In this document: piece after piece, positions 35,346 to 47,282 of the stretch
How positions within the stretch are numbered: position 1 is the stretch's first letter
How the letters are laid out: each line of letters opens with the position of its first letter
Assembly: GCA_019426215.1 (NCBI GenBank)
Contig: CM033394.1
Coordinates: 17,380,195 to 17,444,194 of the forward strand
DNA length: 64,000 nucleotides
Direction: 5' to 3'
Source of the DNA: Buddleja alternifolia
Taxonomy: Eukaryota; Streptophyta; Magnoliopsida; Lamiales; Scrophulariaceae
Notes under the pieces: model-generated
What the model saw: only the letters and a program-made list of their open reading frames with translations
Databases searched by the model: none
What the model was told of the DNA's origin: nothing
Position numbers and translations under genes: made by a program

Positions 35346-36984
35346 CCTTCTGCTATAACGTGATGCATTTTGGTTTAAAGAACGCGGGTGCCACATATCA
35401 AAGGCTGGTCAATAAAATTTTCGAAGCGCAGCTAGGTAGGAATATGGAAGTGTATATTGATGATATGTTAGTCAAAAGCAAGAAAGGAATAGGTCATATA
35501 CATGATTTGCAAGAGTGCTTCGAAGTACTCAGGGGCTACAAGTTAAAAATAAACCCCTCTAAATGTACTTTTGGGGTGTGTGGAGGAAAGTTTCTGGGGT
35601 TCATGGTGAGTAAATGGGTTCAGAGCCATCCTGGACCTAACCCCACCCAGGTCCACGAAGGAAGTGCAAGAATTAATGTGGTGAGCTGCAAGCCTTAATA
35701 GATTCATGTTGCGCTCAGCCGATAAGGGGTTGCCTTTCTTCAAGGAAATAAAGAAGACCAAGGATTTCGAGTGGGACACCTCATGTCAAGTGGCGTTTGA
35801 GAAACTAAAAGAGTACCTAGTTTCCCCCCCCCCTCCCCCATTTCTCACCAAACCCCTCGACAGAGAAACACTTTTTCTGTATCTAGCAGTCACCCACAAA
35901 GTTGTTAGTGCTGTGTTGGTCTGTGACGACCATGGGGATCACAAACTCATATACTATATTAGCCTCTTACACCAAGGAGCCGAGCCTAGGTACCCCCTAA
36001 TTGAGAAATTGGCCCTTGCCTTAGTAGTAGCCGCTAGGAAGCTAAGACCCTATTTTTAGTCACACCCAATAGTGGTGCTGACCAACCACCCCTTAAAAAG
36101 GATACTGGCGAGCCCCGACATATAGGGGAAAATGGTGAAGTGGGCAGTGGAGCTTAGTGAGCACGTCATCGAATATCAGAGGAGGCCGACCATCTAGGCA
36201 CAAGTGTTAGCCGATTTCATAGGCGGGATGATGGAGGATGAGGCCGGTTGCTCCCTGTCAGCATAGACTCTATTTGTAGATGGTTCTTCCACCCACTTAG
36301 GCAGTGGGGCGAGAGTTATAGTCGAAAGTCCTCAAGGAGATCGGTTTGAGTATACCTTAAGGTTTGAATTTGATGCTTCAAATAATGGAGCCGAGTATGA
36401 AGCGCTACTAGCAAGGGCCAAACTGGCCCTTGCTGCTCGAGCAAAGAAGTTGATAGCCTATAGTGATTCACAACTGGTAATCAATCAAGTAAATGGAACT
36501 TATGAGGCTAAGCGGGAGAAGATGACTCAATATCTCGCCCTCGCCCTCGCCCAAAAAGTGAAAGATCATTTTGAAGAGTTCGACCTTAGGCAAATTTCGA
36601 GGACTGAAAATGAAGCTACTGACCAGCTAGCCGAGCTGGTAAGTTCGGTAGCATCCATTAAGAATAGAAAGATAACCTTCATCACCTCCAGAAAACCGAA
36701 GGTGGAAAGAGAAGGCCTAGAGGTGTTGTGTGGAGAAGCTGAGGAATCTAGCTAGAAGGATGAAATAGTTGACTATTTAGTAACCTGTAGTCTGCCGGAC
36801 GACCTCAAGGGCGCCAGGAGCGTCAGAATGAGGGCCGTAAGATTTGTTATGATAGATGGCGAGCTGTACAAGTGAGGGTTTTCACAACCCTACTTGAAAT
36901 GCCTAACCCTCGGCAGGGCGAATTACGTATTACGTGAAGTACATGAGGGGTGTTGCGGTAATCATATGGGGGGGGGGGGGAATC
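35346..36984 (+). pseudogene. Gypsy A RT end, RNase H and second RNase H
   Basis: RT resumes with YNVMHFGLKNAGATYQ and has the catalytic YIDDMLVKSK near 35455-35480. A frameshift lies near 35605-35700. RNase H (35706-36059) ends LALALVVAARKLRPYF, then a stop. A second, archaeal-like RNase H (aRNH), typical of Tat elements, runs about 36270-36760, with LFVDGSS, NNGAEYEAL, YSDSQLV and ENEATDQLAEL. The link to IN starts at about 36770. Stops also lie near 36122, 36196, 36264, 36753 and 36872. The run of G at 36968-36979 abuts the next inserted LTR. Confidence 0.9.
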
Positions 36985-38769
36985 TGTTAGGATTATGCCC
37001 TCAAATGCCATAGAGGATAGTATGAATAGGGCATCTATCTTGTATTGAACTTAAATTATATTTATAATATAAGGCATTATTTCATTTTCACTTAATTCTT
37101 ATCTGCATCTATAACTTATGTAAAACATTTTGTCCATGTTTTCAGTGCGATCCCTCTACTTCCTATGGGATAGGAAGAATGGCACTAGAGAGATCGATCT
37201 TGATTGCTAAAACCAGTTCGCAAGTAATATGAAGTCTTTAATGGGCAAATAAAGACTTCGAATACTTGTATAATCTTAGCTCTGACATTGGAGTGCCTGT
37301 CTAGTATCATGGGATGATAGGAGATTGAGATTGTAATCACGTCAGTGGAACTGATATGCTCGAACACGACTCACATCGGTTCTGTCACATGGGTTTTCAT
37401 TCTGTAACTGTCAATGACGGAACTGATTATGCGTAATAGGTATGTGTGAACCTTTGACCTGAAGTATCGAGTTGAAGATACACTTGTGACGTCAAATCCT
37501 TTACTAGAGTAGTTAGACCCAATTCACCCTTTGGTGAGGTTGACCTCAAAATGCGGACTTGATGGGCAAGTGGTAGTCTTAGCAGATATCTAAATATGGG
37601 ATTTGTTCTCTCGTAAGTGAATGAGAATGTACCCTATGTAATTATAGATAAATAGAGATCAAAGTCTTTGGCCAAAGCAAAAGAGACGATTGTGCTAGGC
37701 ACCAAATCGATCTCAATGATCTCGTATTACTATAATTTATTCATATGGTCAAGTCCAGTGAGTTTGACATAATCATGACTCTCATTTGACTAGGAAACGT
37801 GAATGAAGGGTTTATACATATACGGTATTTACGATTGGAAGGTTGTGGAATGATCCATTCATTCGTATTTCATTTGGGCTACGAAGTGGGCCACATGACT
37901 GACTAGGTGTTACCCACTTCCTTTGGTTTCCTCTAATTGCCAAATGAAATGAATCTAAAGAGTCGCGCTAAAGAATTGATGAAGAAAATTGAAAAAAGAT
38001 TTTTTATTTTCTATTTTATTTTGGAGAGATTTAATTTATTGGATAAATTGAATAATTAATTACTTATTGGATAAGATAATTAATTAAATAGTTAAGATTA
38101 ATTATTAATTAATTTCTTGGAAAAATATATTAATGAATTAATTTATCTAAATTAATTAATTTCATTATTTAATTTATTTATTGGATAAAATAAATTATTA
38201 ATTGAATAAAGGATTAATTAAACAAAGCAAAAGAAAAATCCCGAGCCCCATATGGGGCGTCCATTAGGGCTGGTTAGATGATCAATTTGGTCTCTTTTGT
38301 TTTGTCTTGGTCAATAAGTCATTGAGATGTAAAAGACTTCTCTTGACTTTAACCTAGACACACAAGATACAATTTATTGTAACTCTCCAAAGAATAGAAG
38401 AAAGAAAAATATCCTCCCTCTCTATACACACTAGCCGTCGCCCCTATAGAGAAATAAGTGAGATTTTTCATCATCAATTTGTGCGTGATTATTTAGAGAC
38501 AACGTGCTTCGTTGTTTGGATTAATTTTCAAGAAGCTTCAAGAAATCAAGACTTGAAGATTACGAGGATTGAAGAATTCAAGAAGTTCATCAATTCGAAG
38601 AGTTGAAGAAGAATTGGATTCTTCTACCACCTCGCTTCAATGGGTAAGTTGATTTATTCGTTAAAGCGGTTTATTGATTCAATTATGTGATTAGAGAAAC
38701 ACTTTTGGTTTTATTAAAATTTTTAAAATCCTTCCGCTGCGTTTATGAGTTTTTACACGAAACCCAACA
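36985..38769 (+). mobile_element. copia solo LTR, 1785 bp
   Basis: TGTTAGGATTATGCC at the start and CCCAACA at the end, same subfamily as copia A and B. The palindrome CTTTGGCCAAAG is at 37666-37677. There is no internal region. Flanking pentamers are GAATC (36980-36984) and AAGTC (38770-38774), alike at three of five positions, so the duplication has mutated or the left flank was altered with the G-run. It lies at the start of the integrase part of gypsy A. Confidence 0.88.
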
Positions 38770-39776
38770 AAGTCGCTAGCAGCTAAAACATTGCGACAAG
38801 GGTACTTCTGGCCGACAATGCTTAAGGATGTTCTAGACTTAGTGCGAAAATGTGGGAGTTGTCAGGAGCACTCCAATATAAGTCACCTCTCGGGAGCCGA
38901 TATGCGCCCGCTAAAGAGTCCATGTTCTTTTGACATGTGGGGACTAGACATAGTTGGACCTTTCCTTTTAGCCATAGGGCAAAGAAAGTTCTTCTTGGTC
39001 ACAGTAGACTATTTCACCAAGTGGGTAGAAGGAGAGCCATTAGCCAAGATATCCGAGAAGGAGGTGATGAAGTTCCTATGGAAAAGCATAATAACGCGCT
39101 TTGGACTCCCAAGATCCTTAGTCTCTAACAACGACACTCAGTTTCAAGGGATAAAGTTAAGGGAGTGGTTCCAAGAGTTGAACATAAAGCAGTACTTTAC
39201 ATCCGTTTGTAAAACCCCAAGCTAATGGACTGACAGAAGTCACCAACCCTACTACACTACAACACTTAAAAACTAAGCTTGATGAAGCAAAAGGCAATTG
39301 GGCGAGAGATAAAATTCTAGCGGTGCTATGGTCGTACCATACTACACCTAGAGTTAGTACCGGCCCCTTCAACTTAGTGTATGGAGCTGAGGCTATAACC
39401 CCAGTAGAAATTGGAGAAAAGAGCTTACGAGTAAGCCAATATAGTTTTGCCCAAAATGAAAAATGCCAAATAGAAAACATTGGTTTTATAGCTGAAGTAA
39501 GAGATAACGCCTCCGCAAAAGTGGCTAAGTACAAGGCAAGGATGGCACGAGCTTACAACCGCTGGGTGCGTCCCTGAGGTATCCTGGTGGGAGACTTAAT
39601 GGTTAGGAAGAAAGAGGCCACAGGCCCCGTCAGAAAGCTGGAGGCTAAATGGGAAGGTCCCTACCAAGTAAATGAGATAATCAACACCAGTACATACAAG
39701 TTGATGACCACAGGGGGCAAAGAGGTACCACGTACTTAGAATATATCCAACCTCAAAAGGTATTTTACTTATTTAT
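38770..39776 (+). pseudogene. Gypsy A integrase, broken
   Basis: After the solo LTR come LRQGYFWPTML, CGSCQEHSN (zinc region), then the core with DMWGLDIVGPF (first Asp), YFTKWVE, and LVSNNDTQFQG, where the usual SDNGTQF second Asp is changed. ANGLTEVTN keeps the catalytic Glu. The C-terminal part (39320-39776) includes YKARMARAYNRWVRP and, after a stop, LEAKWEGPYQV-like sequence. Stops are frequent after 39220. Confidence 0.88.
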
Positions 39777-40610
39777 TGTAGATGACAATTCTATTATCTT
39801 GCTGCTACCGTTAATATATTTTGACAAGGGCTACAGACCAGACATATGTTTGAGTGCTTGTAGTACCCTCATTATATTGTTATACCGTTAATAACTTTAA
39901 TTACTCATGCAATTCGCCCACATAGTTGGAAAAGAGACATATCAATATGACCCTTGGAGCTAAAAAAGCCTCCAATAGAGGCATTATCATATTACTAGCG
40001 ACCCCCATAAATTGAGGTCGATATGGGTGGAACTACAAAAATCCCCCGAGCTACCAAAGGCTTGAATGAGGATAGTCCACCCTATAATCCTTCCAGCAAT
40101 ACTGAGAGAGTTGAAGATCCACGAAATGATCTTCTCCCTCCCACTATGGTTCTGGAGCGAGATTATACAAAGAATAAAAACATGAGAGGTAACCCACGCC
40201 TCCACATAAAACGTGGACGTTAGTGTCACAAATCACGCCACTTATTTAGAAAGCATAAATACAGAGCGAAATCAAGCTTTGAACTAGCCTCTCATAAGCT
40301 TACCAAAATATATCACTACTCCCAGCGTTTTTTCGCCAAAAAAAAACACTAAGGAGTGGGGGCCACGGGAGAAACCTTTTGAGCTGGCTAGTCCACCGGC
40401 CAAAATCATCCACCCACCAAATCAAATCATAGGGGGAGAATACATAAACAAGAACTAAGTTATGATAAGACGAAAGTAGCAAGTGAAAAGTAGTCTTACA
40501 AAATACAAATAGTTAAAAGTTAGTTTTACAAAGCACGAATAAACAAGTCATAAAGGCTAGCTAAAATATGAAGCCAATGTAAGAATCCAATAGCACTACA
40601 TGCAAAAGAA
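39777..40610. other. Gypsy A 3' non-coding block
   Basis: No protein is recognised. The part at about 40015-40130 matches, on the opposite strand, 59270-59400 in gypsy D and resembles 47560-47710 in gypsy C (AGGATTATAGRGY..TCC, then GCTCGGGGGA). It is thus family-conserved non-coding DNA past the end of the antisense gene. Confidence 0.65.
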
Positions 40611-41859
40611 CTAGCTATCATGAGGAGGGTCACCGCCATGCCTCCCAACAGGTGGCGCGCCTTCCTCATTGCTATCATCAGCAATCGCCTCATACATACA
40701 CTTGAAGTCATCTTGAGGATAGCGACCACTTTGTTGAAGAGCCAGACGGCACTTCCGGACTGTTATCCCTATGAAGCCAACGACAATATCATATGCCTTC
40801 TCTTTACACTCATTGAGAAACTCGGGGCTCGCCCGAAACTCTTTTAACGCTGACTCCTCGGCGTCTTCCAAAATTTGCTTATCAACACTTGAGCCAAGGA
40901 AGCCCTTGCCACAAGAGGACTCCTCCTCCAAGTCCTCAACAGTCGCTTGATACTTCGCCTCCCATTCTTTGCCTGCTGTCTCAGCCTTCGAGGATTTGAA
41001 AGAAATTTCTTGTTCTTCTTTGAACAATCTTTCAATTTCCCCTCGAAGTGCTCATACCGAAGGTGAAGGTGATGAGACAGTTGGATCAACTGAAAAAGCA
41101 AAGGTGAAAATACCTTGTAAAAATGACAGCTTATAAAAATAACAAAGCAAAGAAATAAATATAAAACTAAACTCACCCGGCCCTTGCCGGTGGAGATTTC
41201 CTTGTCGATCTGATCTGCCGGCAGCTTAGACAAACATTGAGAATCATAATCATTCACGACATGCCTCATCATCGACCACGGGGAAACCGAATCACTCGTA
41301 TCCTAAAAAGACTGAACTGAAGGGTCTTGGTTTACCACATAAGTAAATAACCCCTTACCACGACCCGGGGTACCAAAACTCACTGGAGAATTATCCTGAC
41401 TGCGCTTCAAGAAAGGATCGGCTATAATGTAAATAAGCTCAAAAGAGTGGCCTTGCGTGCCAGCTACGCCTCCCTCATGCGACGACGACTTGCCCTTGGG
41501 GTTAGCTGAGAAAGCCCTGACAGAGGCCAAACTGACCATCATAGAATCAAAATCTAGGGTGGTGGGCATCCCGGTAGGTGGTGGAACACCTCCTGGACTA
41601 TGCCCTCGCCATTCTGGAGAGGGCAAGCAGACACGACCTGTAACACCCAATATTCTCAGCTCCTAATTTCGTAGAAGTGAAGGTAAACATTACAATCACC
41701 GCTAATTAGATTTCGTAAATTATTTGATTGTAGTGATTCGCGTTCGACTAAAAATATTTTTCTACTTGCTTATATAACTATTATTAAATCTATATGTGAA
41801 ATAGGTTAGTAGTATTTACACCTGGTGGAATAGTTGATGCATTATATCATTTAAGGTGT

Positions 41860-41967
41860 ATATATATATATATATATATGCATCTTCATCAATTGATTAC
41901 TAATAGTTAAATGGGATCATGCCTAACTACATATATATATATATATAGGCACAAACACATGCACATG

Positions 41968-42001
<34 letters not shown>

Positions 42002-42010
42002 CACATACCA
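41860..42010. repeat. TA and CA microsatellites in the solo LTR
   Basis: TA runs at about 41861-41878 and 41931-41947, then a CA run at about 41966-41990 and another TA run at 41991-42001. Confidence 0.9.
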
Positions 42011-43408
42011 TTCATGCTCTAATAGAGAAAGGAAGATTAGGAGGTGGCAAATTAAGATAATTACATCTCATCTTGCCTAAAAAACGTGGCTTATGGAGGA
42101 TTAATCTCCATTTCGTTTTTCCCTACCTTTTTGACCAAGACCTCCTTATATACTACAATTCAGCCTTTCAAAACTTCATTCATCACCACACCTGAAGAAA
42201 CTCTGAAAATTAGCACCTATCTCATCTCAAATACATGAAAAGCTGAAGGAGAAGAAAAAAATCCAGTAGGGGAAAGGATCGTCCTTTCTTCTTTCTCTTA
42301 AGGTATATGGTAGTTAATCATTGCTTTTGCATGAATATGTTGTAGACTAAATGTAGTTCAAGCTATATATGACCTGGAATTGATAGTATCATATCATATA
42401 TATGTATTTTAGTAAACTTCAATGGCATGATATTCAGCTGTGTTTGGAACTTTCAGTTTCTGAAAGTTACGTTTAAAGCTGTAATGAGGTGCCTAAACTT
42501 GTGAGTTTGATTATGATAAATTTTCTGGAATAACTTGATTGTGTTTTAAACATCTATGAAAAATTTGGTAAGGGTTAGAGTTTTGTGGAATTTTCTAAAA
42601 ATCGTTGAACAAAATCGCCAGTCTGTTCGGCGGAAGTGAAAATTGTTACTGTTTTGAACATATTTCGTGTACCTGGAAATTTTGGTTTACTCTAAACCTT
42701 TTACACTATCTTGATACATGTGTTATAGAGACTTCATATAAATTTCGGAATTGTTCAGTAAACAGGGGATTTTACAAAAATATTGGAATATAAGGTGTCT
42801 GTTCTGAAACAAATCTGCCGGGACACTCCCGTTTCGTTGATCGAATCCCCAATTTGACAAGGAAATTAAATCTGGAAAAAGTATGTAGAATTTTTCAGCA
42901 TCCTATCTGATATCCTGAAAAATTTGAGAAAGAAATTCCAATCCAAGAATGTGTTAAAAAATTGTTGAAAAATATTGCGCATGTAAGGGGGCTAGTTTGA
43001 ACTTAGTTGCCTATATGTTTGGATAGTATGATATAACCTGTTGTATGTGATTAGCTTAAAAGTGTATTGTTTTGTGAAAATGATGGTATTTTGAATCACA
43101 GGATACTTTCGTGGTTCCGAGGCCGAGGCAACGACGCCGGTTAATTATTGTGAGGGTTTCTCTTATTCTTTCAACTTGATCTTGCTTACCATTTTTCGTT
43201 CCCTTTTAAATCGTAGCCAAGTGTGACCTCATAAAGTTTCATTGATCAGACTCTTATTCTCATCTAAGGTAAGTGTCCAACCGTGTCCCAATTTGTAGTC
43301 TATCGTTCTTGTTTTCGCTCGCTCTCGCTCGAATACAAATCAGTGTACATATTCTAGTAGGAAACTCGTTGAAACGATTATTCTTCTTGGCTCTATTCCG
43401 TCGGCTAA

Positions 43409-43658
43409 GGGAGCTAAGTGCTATACGGGACAAAGTGCCACGTGACGGCGGGGGCCACCGCTTGAACCCGTAGGAGCCACCTCTAGAATCCCGAAGTCTG
43501 GCATCCATCCGCGATGTGTCATTTTCTTGATATACAGCTTTGACTCGAAAAAGCAGAGTGAAGGGAGCTAAGTGCTATACGGGACAAAGTGCCACGCGAC
43601 GACGGGGGCCACCTCTTGAACCCGTAGGAGCCACCACTAGAATCCCGACATCTGGAAC
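43409..43658. repeat. ~97-bp direct repeat in the Tekay-like LTR
   Basis: The phrase GGGAGCTAAGTGCTATACGG through CTAGAATCCCGA occurs at 43409-43505 and 43563-43658, 154 bp apart, with a handful of substitutions. Confidence 0.88.
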
Positions 43659-45871
43659 ACTTCATAGAACATAAAGGTGTGAAGCCTCCTGCTGGTATGG
43701 GACAGTGGAAGGTGGATCACGATCACATGATATGATTACAAAAGTACATGGGTTATGTCCTCTGATTCATACGTAACATACTCGATTAATTTAACTTGTG
43801 ATATGTTATTCTATTCTTTTGCTTGCCATCGTATATGTCCATGTCGTTATTGATTTTCGCTGCAGATTCTATCTCTCCAGATAAGGTAAAGCAAGCCATT
43901 AGCCTACCTCACTGGGTCATTCGGACTCACCCCTCCCTCTTTCTTCCTTTTCAGATAAGCTTAGTGTGTTGGATACAAAGGGAGAAATGAGGAGTAAAGG
44001 ACGCATTAGTTCATTGCTATTAGAGAAAGTGCTGCTTTGGGATGTATATGTTTTGGCTTGGAGACCTGTAATTGACAGAGTTGTTGTTGAATTATGTAAG
44101 ACTGATGAAGGATGTATGGTTAGTTTAGTTGGAATGAAAATTTTTAGTTTCACCAAATGAAGTATTAGTATAGGTCTGACGCTTAGCGCTGACTCGAGAA
44201 AGGACAATATCCTGGATCGAGCTGGCGTTGCGGTGTGGCGGGCCACCAGGTGCTCGGTGGGCGTTACACGACCTATCTGCCCGGTTGCCCACCCCTAGGG
44301 GCGATGGTGGTGGCTGGCGTCGTAGAGTGCCCCTCACCACTAAAATAAAGTTTTAGAGCTAGTAAGTTCGTGAAACTAAATCATATGCACCACTTGCAAA
44401 AATAAACACTTGATGCGATAGCAAAATGAAATTAAATTAAGTACCTCCGCGTTATATCTGACGAATGTCATATCGGGTCTCAAATAGCCCCGCCGCCGTA
44501 AAAACCAACTGTAACCGGTGCTGAGTAGGTGTAATCTTGTGAGGGGCGATCCTCTCGCACCACAGCACGGGGGTGAGAACGGGCAAGCTTTGAATAGGAA
44601 AGTAAAAGAACTTGGCTTTCCTATTTCCATTGGAACTAATCTTCCCCTCCAAAAACCTATTACGGTGACAGGGGGTAGAAGTGCATAAATGGTCCACCTG
44701 AGCTCATTCGGGTATCAAAAAGAGCCTGAAAAGCATCAAGGCTCACGCCAAGCTGGAAGTCCCAGACGACAGATGAAACCTTCGGTTTGTGCAAAGTTGT
44801 TGGGAGATAACTGACTGATGCACACTTTGTAATGGCCCAAAATTATCCCTAACATGGGATTGCATGACAAGAAAAGCCCATGCAAAAAAACTCCAAGTAG
44901 AGGGTCACGTGACCCCGTGAGGGGTTGCCTATCCTATCATCCTCTTTGGGCTTCACCACCTTGAGCTCCGGTGGATCATGCTCGAAGAGCGCCCTCAATT
45001 CCTTATTTATAATGGTGGACTGGCAAGTAGTGAGATCCATCGTGCGATCCCGAGTTGAGCTCCGACTTTAGCAGCCGTCGTCCCATTCCCTAATTCCTTG
45101 TAGTCACTCGCCAACGACACTAAGTCATTGTGCTTAGAACTATCGTTGCTCGACGATGATGATGAAATTTCAACACATGAAAAGAAAAATCACAGGAATG
45201 ATTGTGAGATACAGGATAAAGGTGTAAGCATACAATGCATATAAAACCAAGGGGCAACCCTGGACAAGAAGCCCATAGGGCCAAAAGCCTCGCGGTCAAT
45301 CGCGGGGCACAAACATGCCTCACAGCCTGACCGAGAGGCACCGAGTGCCTTGCGGCAACACCCAACTCCTCGCGGTCAAGTGCTTCACGGCTCGGTGCCT
45401 TGCGGTGTGAAAGGGGGCATCATGAGAATCCCTCCAGAGGACGAGGGGTCACATGCTTGATGTGATATGACCCCCCACTTCGGTGGGCGTAGACAATGGC
45501 CACGAGCATATTCGCCACAGATCATCAAAAACCCACTAGACTATACATCGAGAAGAAAACAAGAATTAAAGTATAAATGTCAAAGAGCATTAGAGAAGAC
45601 CTTTTCCTAGATGATCTCTATTCATGGTGGAAAAGAAAAAAACCTCCTAGAGAGAGAATTTTTTTTCACAAGTTAAAACTTTGAAAAGATAAAAGTATGA
45701 GTGGGAGTGAAAGTCAAAATCCTCACACCTACCTCTACTTAAATAAAAGTAGGTGGGATTGCCTTAAAAGATCCCCACTCTAGTACAAACTGGAACTGAA
45801 TAGCATTGCATACACAACATTACCTCTACTTCTGGATATACCATTAGGTAAACCCGGTAGTGAGGGCATTA

Positions 45872-46361
45872 TGATGTGCACCAAAAATGTCTAGGGCATT
45901 GTGGTAATTAATCTACCCCCGGCTTGGGCCGGGGCGCCTACCGTGGATCATGTTCGCGGGTAAAATGATGGTCAAGCCCAAAGGGCTATCAGCCAGTTAA
46001 GGAATATGGCCCATTATGTTAATTGGGCTATTTTATTAGTAAAGGGCTAAATAATGGATGTATTAATAAGCCTGATGGGCTACAGGTAAGATTGATCCAG
46101 TGTCCCACCACCAGCTCCATATAAATACCTCAGAGGAGCTGGTGAATGATCATTATCTACTCTCTAAAAAAAAATTCACTGGCTACTTCTAAGAGTACTT
46201 TCTCCATAGAACTATGAACTGACTTGATCCCATTTCATCGGGTACGTAAGCAGCATAACATCGAGTACAGTCTATAAATTCATCAACCCCCATGCCTAGT
46301 TTATTGTGAATTCGTGGTAAATCACGTGATATTATTTGACTGACGAATTTTACCATCATCA
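45872..46361 (+). repeat. Gypsy A 3' LTR
   Basis: 490 bp, from TGATGTGCACC to TTACCATCATCA, preceded by a purine-rich GGTAGTGAGGGCATTA tract. The inverted pair CACCAGCTCC/GGAGCTGGTG around TATAAATA is at 46109-46144. No primer site follows, as expected for a 3' LTR. Confidence 0.88.
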
Positions 46362-46722
46362 CCTTTTAAGTTTTTCTTTTTTGTTGTCAATTAATCATAA
46401 ACTCACTCGTTTTACTAAGTAATTTCAAAGTTGAAAAATATTTTGTATTTATTTTTAATTTTTTCTTGTAAATCAATAAACTAGGAATGATTGCAAACTA
46501 GTTTGTGATTGTTTAAGTTATGTTTTAAATATAACAAGGCCAACCTTTTTCTCCTTCATTTACCTTCAATTGGAATTTGAAACTAATTCCTTCGTTTATC
46601 TATCATTTGCGATTGGTAACAAATGGAGTTCTAGCTTAACTTAAGAACCTAAAAGACGACGAAATAGATGCATGAAAACTGACAACCTTTATCAGAAATC
46701 TATTAATTATAAATATTACTTT
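46362..46722. other. AT-rich spacer between gypsy A and gypsy C
   Basis: 361 bp of AT-rich sequence with no gene or repeat recognised. It is probably the original genomic DNA in which the two elements lie. Confidence 0.5.
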
Positions 46723-47269
46723 TGATGTGCACCAAAAATGTCTAAGGGCATTACGGTAATTAACATACCCCCACTCGGGATGGGGCGCCACCCATGGATC
46801 AAATCCGCGGTTAATAGACTAGTCAAGCCCAAAGGGTTGACGGCCGATTGGGAATTATAGACCGTTACGTTATTAAGGCCCTAAAGCTAATTAAGCTATT
46901 TTAGTGATCTAAGGACTAAGTAGGGGGTGTATTAATAAGTTTAGTGGGCTGCTGCGGATTACGAGCCCATAGCCCACTACCAGCTCTATATAATACCTTA
47001 GAGGAGCTGGTAAATGCTCATTATCTATTCTCTTAGAAAAAATCCACTGGCTAGAACTGAGAATAATTTCATATTGAACTACGAACTGACTTGATCTCAT
47101 ATACATTGGGTATGTAAGCAGCATTGGGTATGTAAGCAGCTCACTTAAAGTGAGTGCAGTCTATAAATTCATCAATCCCCAACCTAGTTTGTCATAAGTT
47201 GGATCGGATCTTTCAACCCACATGGTAATTGACGTGATAATTTCTGACTGACGAATCTTACCATCATCA
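46723..47269 (+). repeat. Gypsy C 5' LTR
   Basis: 547 bp, TGATGTGCACC to TTACCATCATCA. A TATA-like TATATAATA is within the inverted pair ACCAGCTC/GAGCTGGT (about 46979-47012). Confidence 0.88.
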
Positions 47270-47272
47270 GTT

Positions 47273-47282
47273 TGGCGCCGTC
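47273..47282 (+). promoter_or_regulatory. Gypsy C primer-binding site (tRNA-Asp type)
   Basis: TGGCGCCGTC, 3 bp after the LTR. It is the intact form of the site that is mutated in gypsy A. Confidence 0.85.

Larger units (their letters stand above)
41639..44268 (+). mobile_element. Tekay/Del-like gypsy solo LTR, 2630 bp
   Basis: TGTAACACCC start and GGGCGTTACA end, flanked by a perfect 5-bp duplication CGACC (41634-41638 and 44269-44273). LTRs of Tekay/Del chromoviruses commonly have such ends and such length; the lineage is inference, since no internal domain is left. It lies within the antisense gene of gypsy A. Orientation is assumed + from the end sequence and a TATATA-type box near 42148. 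Confidence 0.85.
40611..45627 (-). pseudogene. Gypsy A antisense gene (Transposase_28-like), broken
   Basis: Read leftwards from a possible start near 45627 (CCACCATGAAT). An acidic segment and LASDYKELG (about 45080-45160) come first, then ELKVVKPKEDD, GHVTLYLEFFCMGFS (44870-44990). That last pattern fits the plant Transposase_28 family (Pfam 'putative gypsy type transposon'). Past the Tekay-like insert come GRGKGLFTY, DPSVQSF (41303-41380), DYDSQCLSKLPADQIDKEIS (about 41195-41255), a coil-rich part and the C-terminus GFIGITVRKCRLALQQSGRYP (40611-40800). Introns are likely but not all definable; several stops occur. The homologues in C and D sit at the same place. The role is unknown. Confidence 0.75.
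21988..46361 (+). mobile_element. Gypsy A: Tat-lineage Ty3/gypsy element, multiply interrupted
   Basis: It is bounded by a 5'-truncated LTR (21988-22430) and a full 3' LTR (45872-46361) of the same family. Internal order: primer site, short gag-less leader, PR, RT, RH, a second RNase H, IN, non-coding stretch, antisense gene, purine tract, LTR. The coding line is broken by copia B (23013-32611), a copia solo LTR (33536-35345), another (36985-38769), and a Tekay-like solo LTR in the antisense gene (41639-44268). Taking out the inserts joins the pol frame again at all three pol sites. The dual RNase H and the PBS assign it to the Tat lineage. Confidence 0.9.

Noticed and set aside
36960..36985. 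G-run as a functional quadruplex or purine tract for the LTR at 36985
   Set aside because: Comparison with gypsy D shows gypsy integrase-linker sequence here; the run looks like local slippage beside an insertion.
43260..43508. Conserved protein in the Tekay-like LTR
   Set aside because: The frame spans the direct repeat unit, is short, and has no recognisable domain.
41631..44277. A 9-bp duplication ACACGACCT (MULE reading) around 41640-44268
   Set aside because: With TGTAAC..GTTACA ends the outer bases are shared by the termini and the 5-bp CGACC reading fits an LTR; length and internal repeats also suit a solo LTR.
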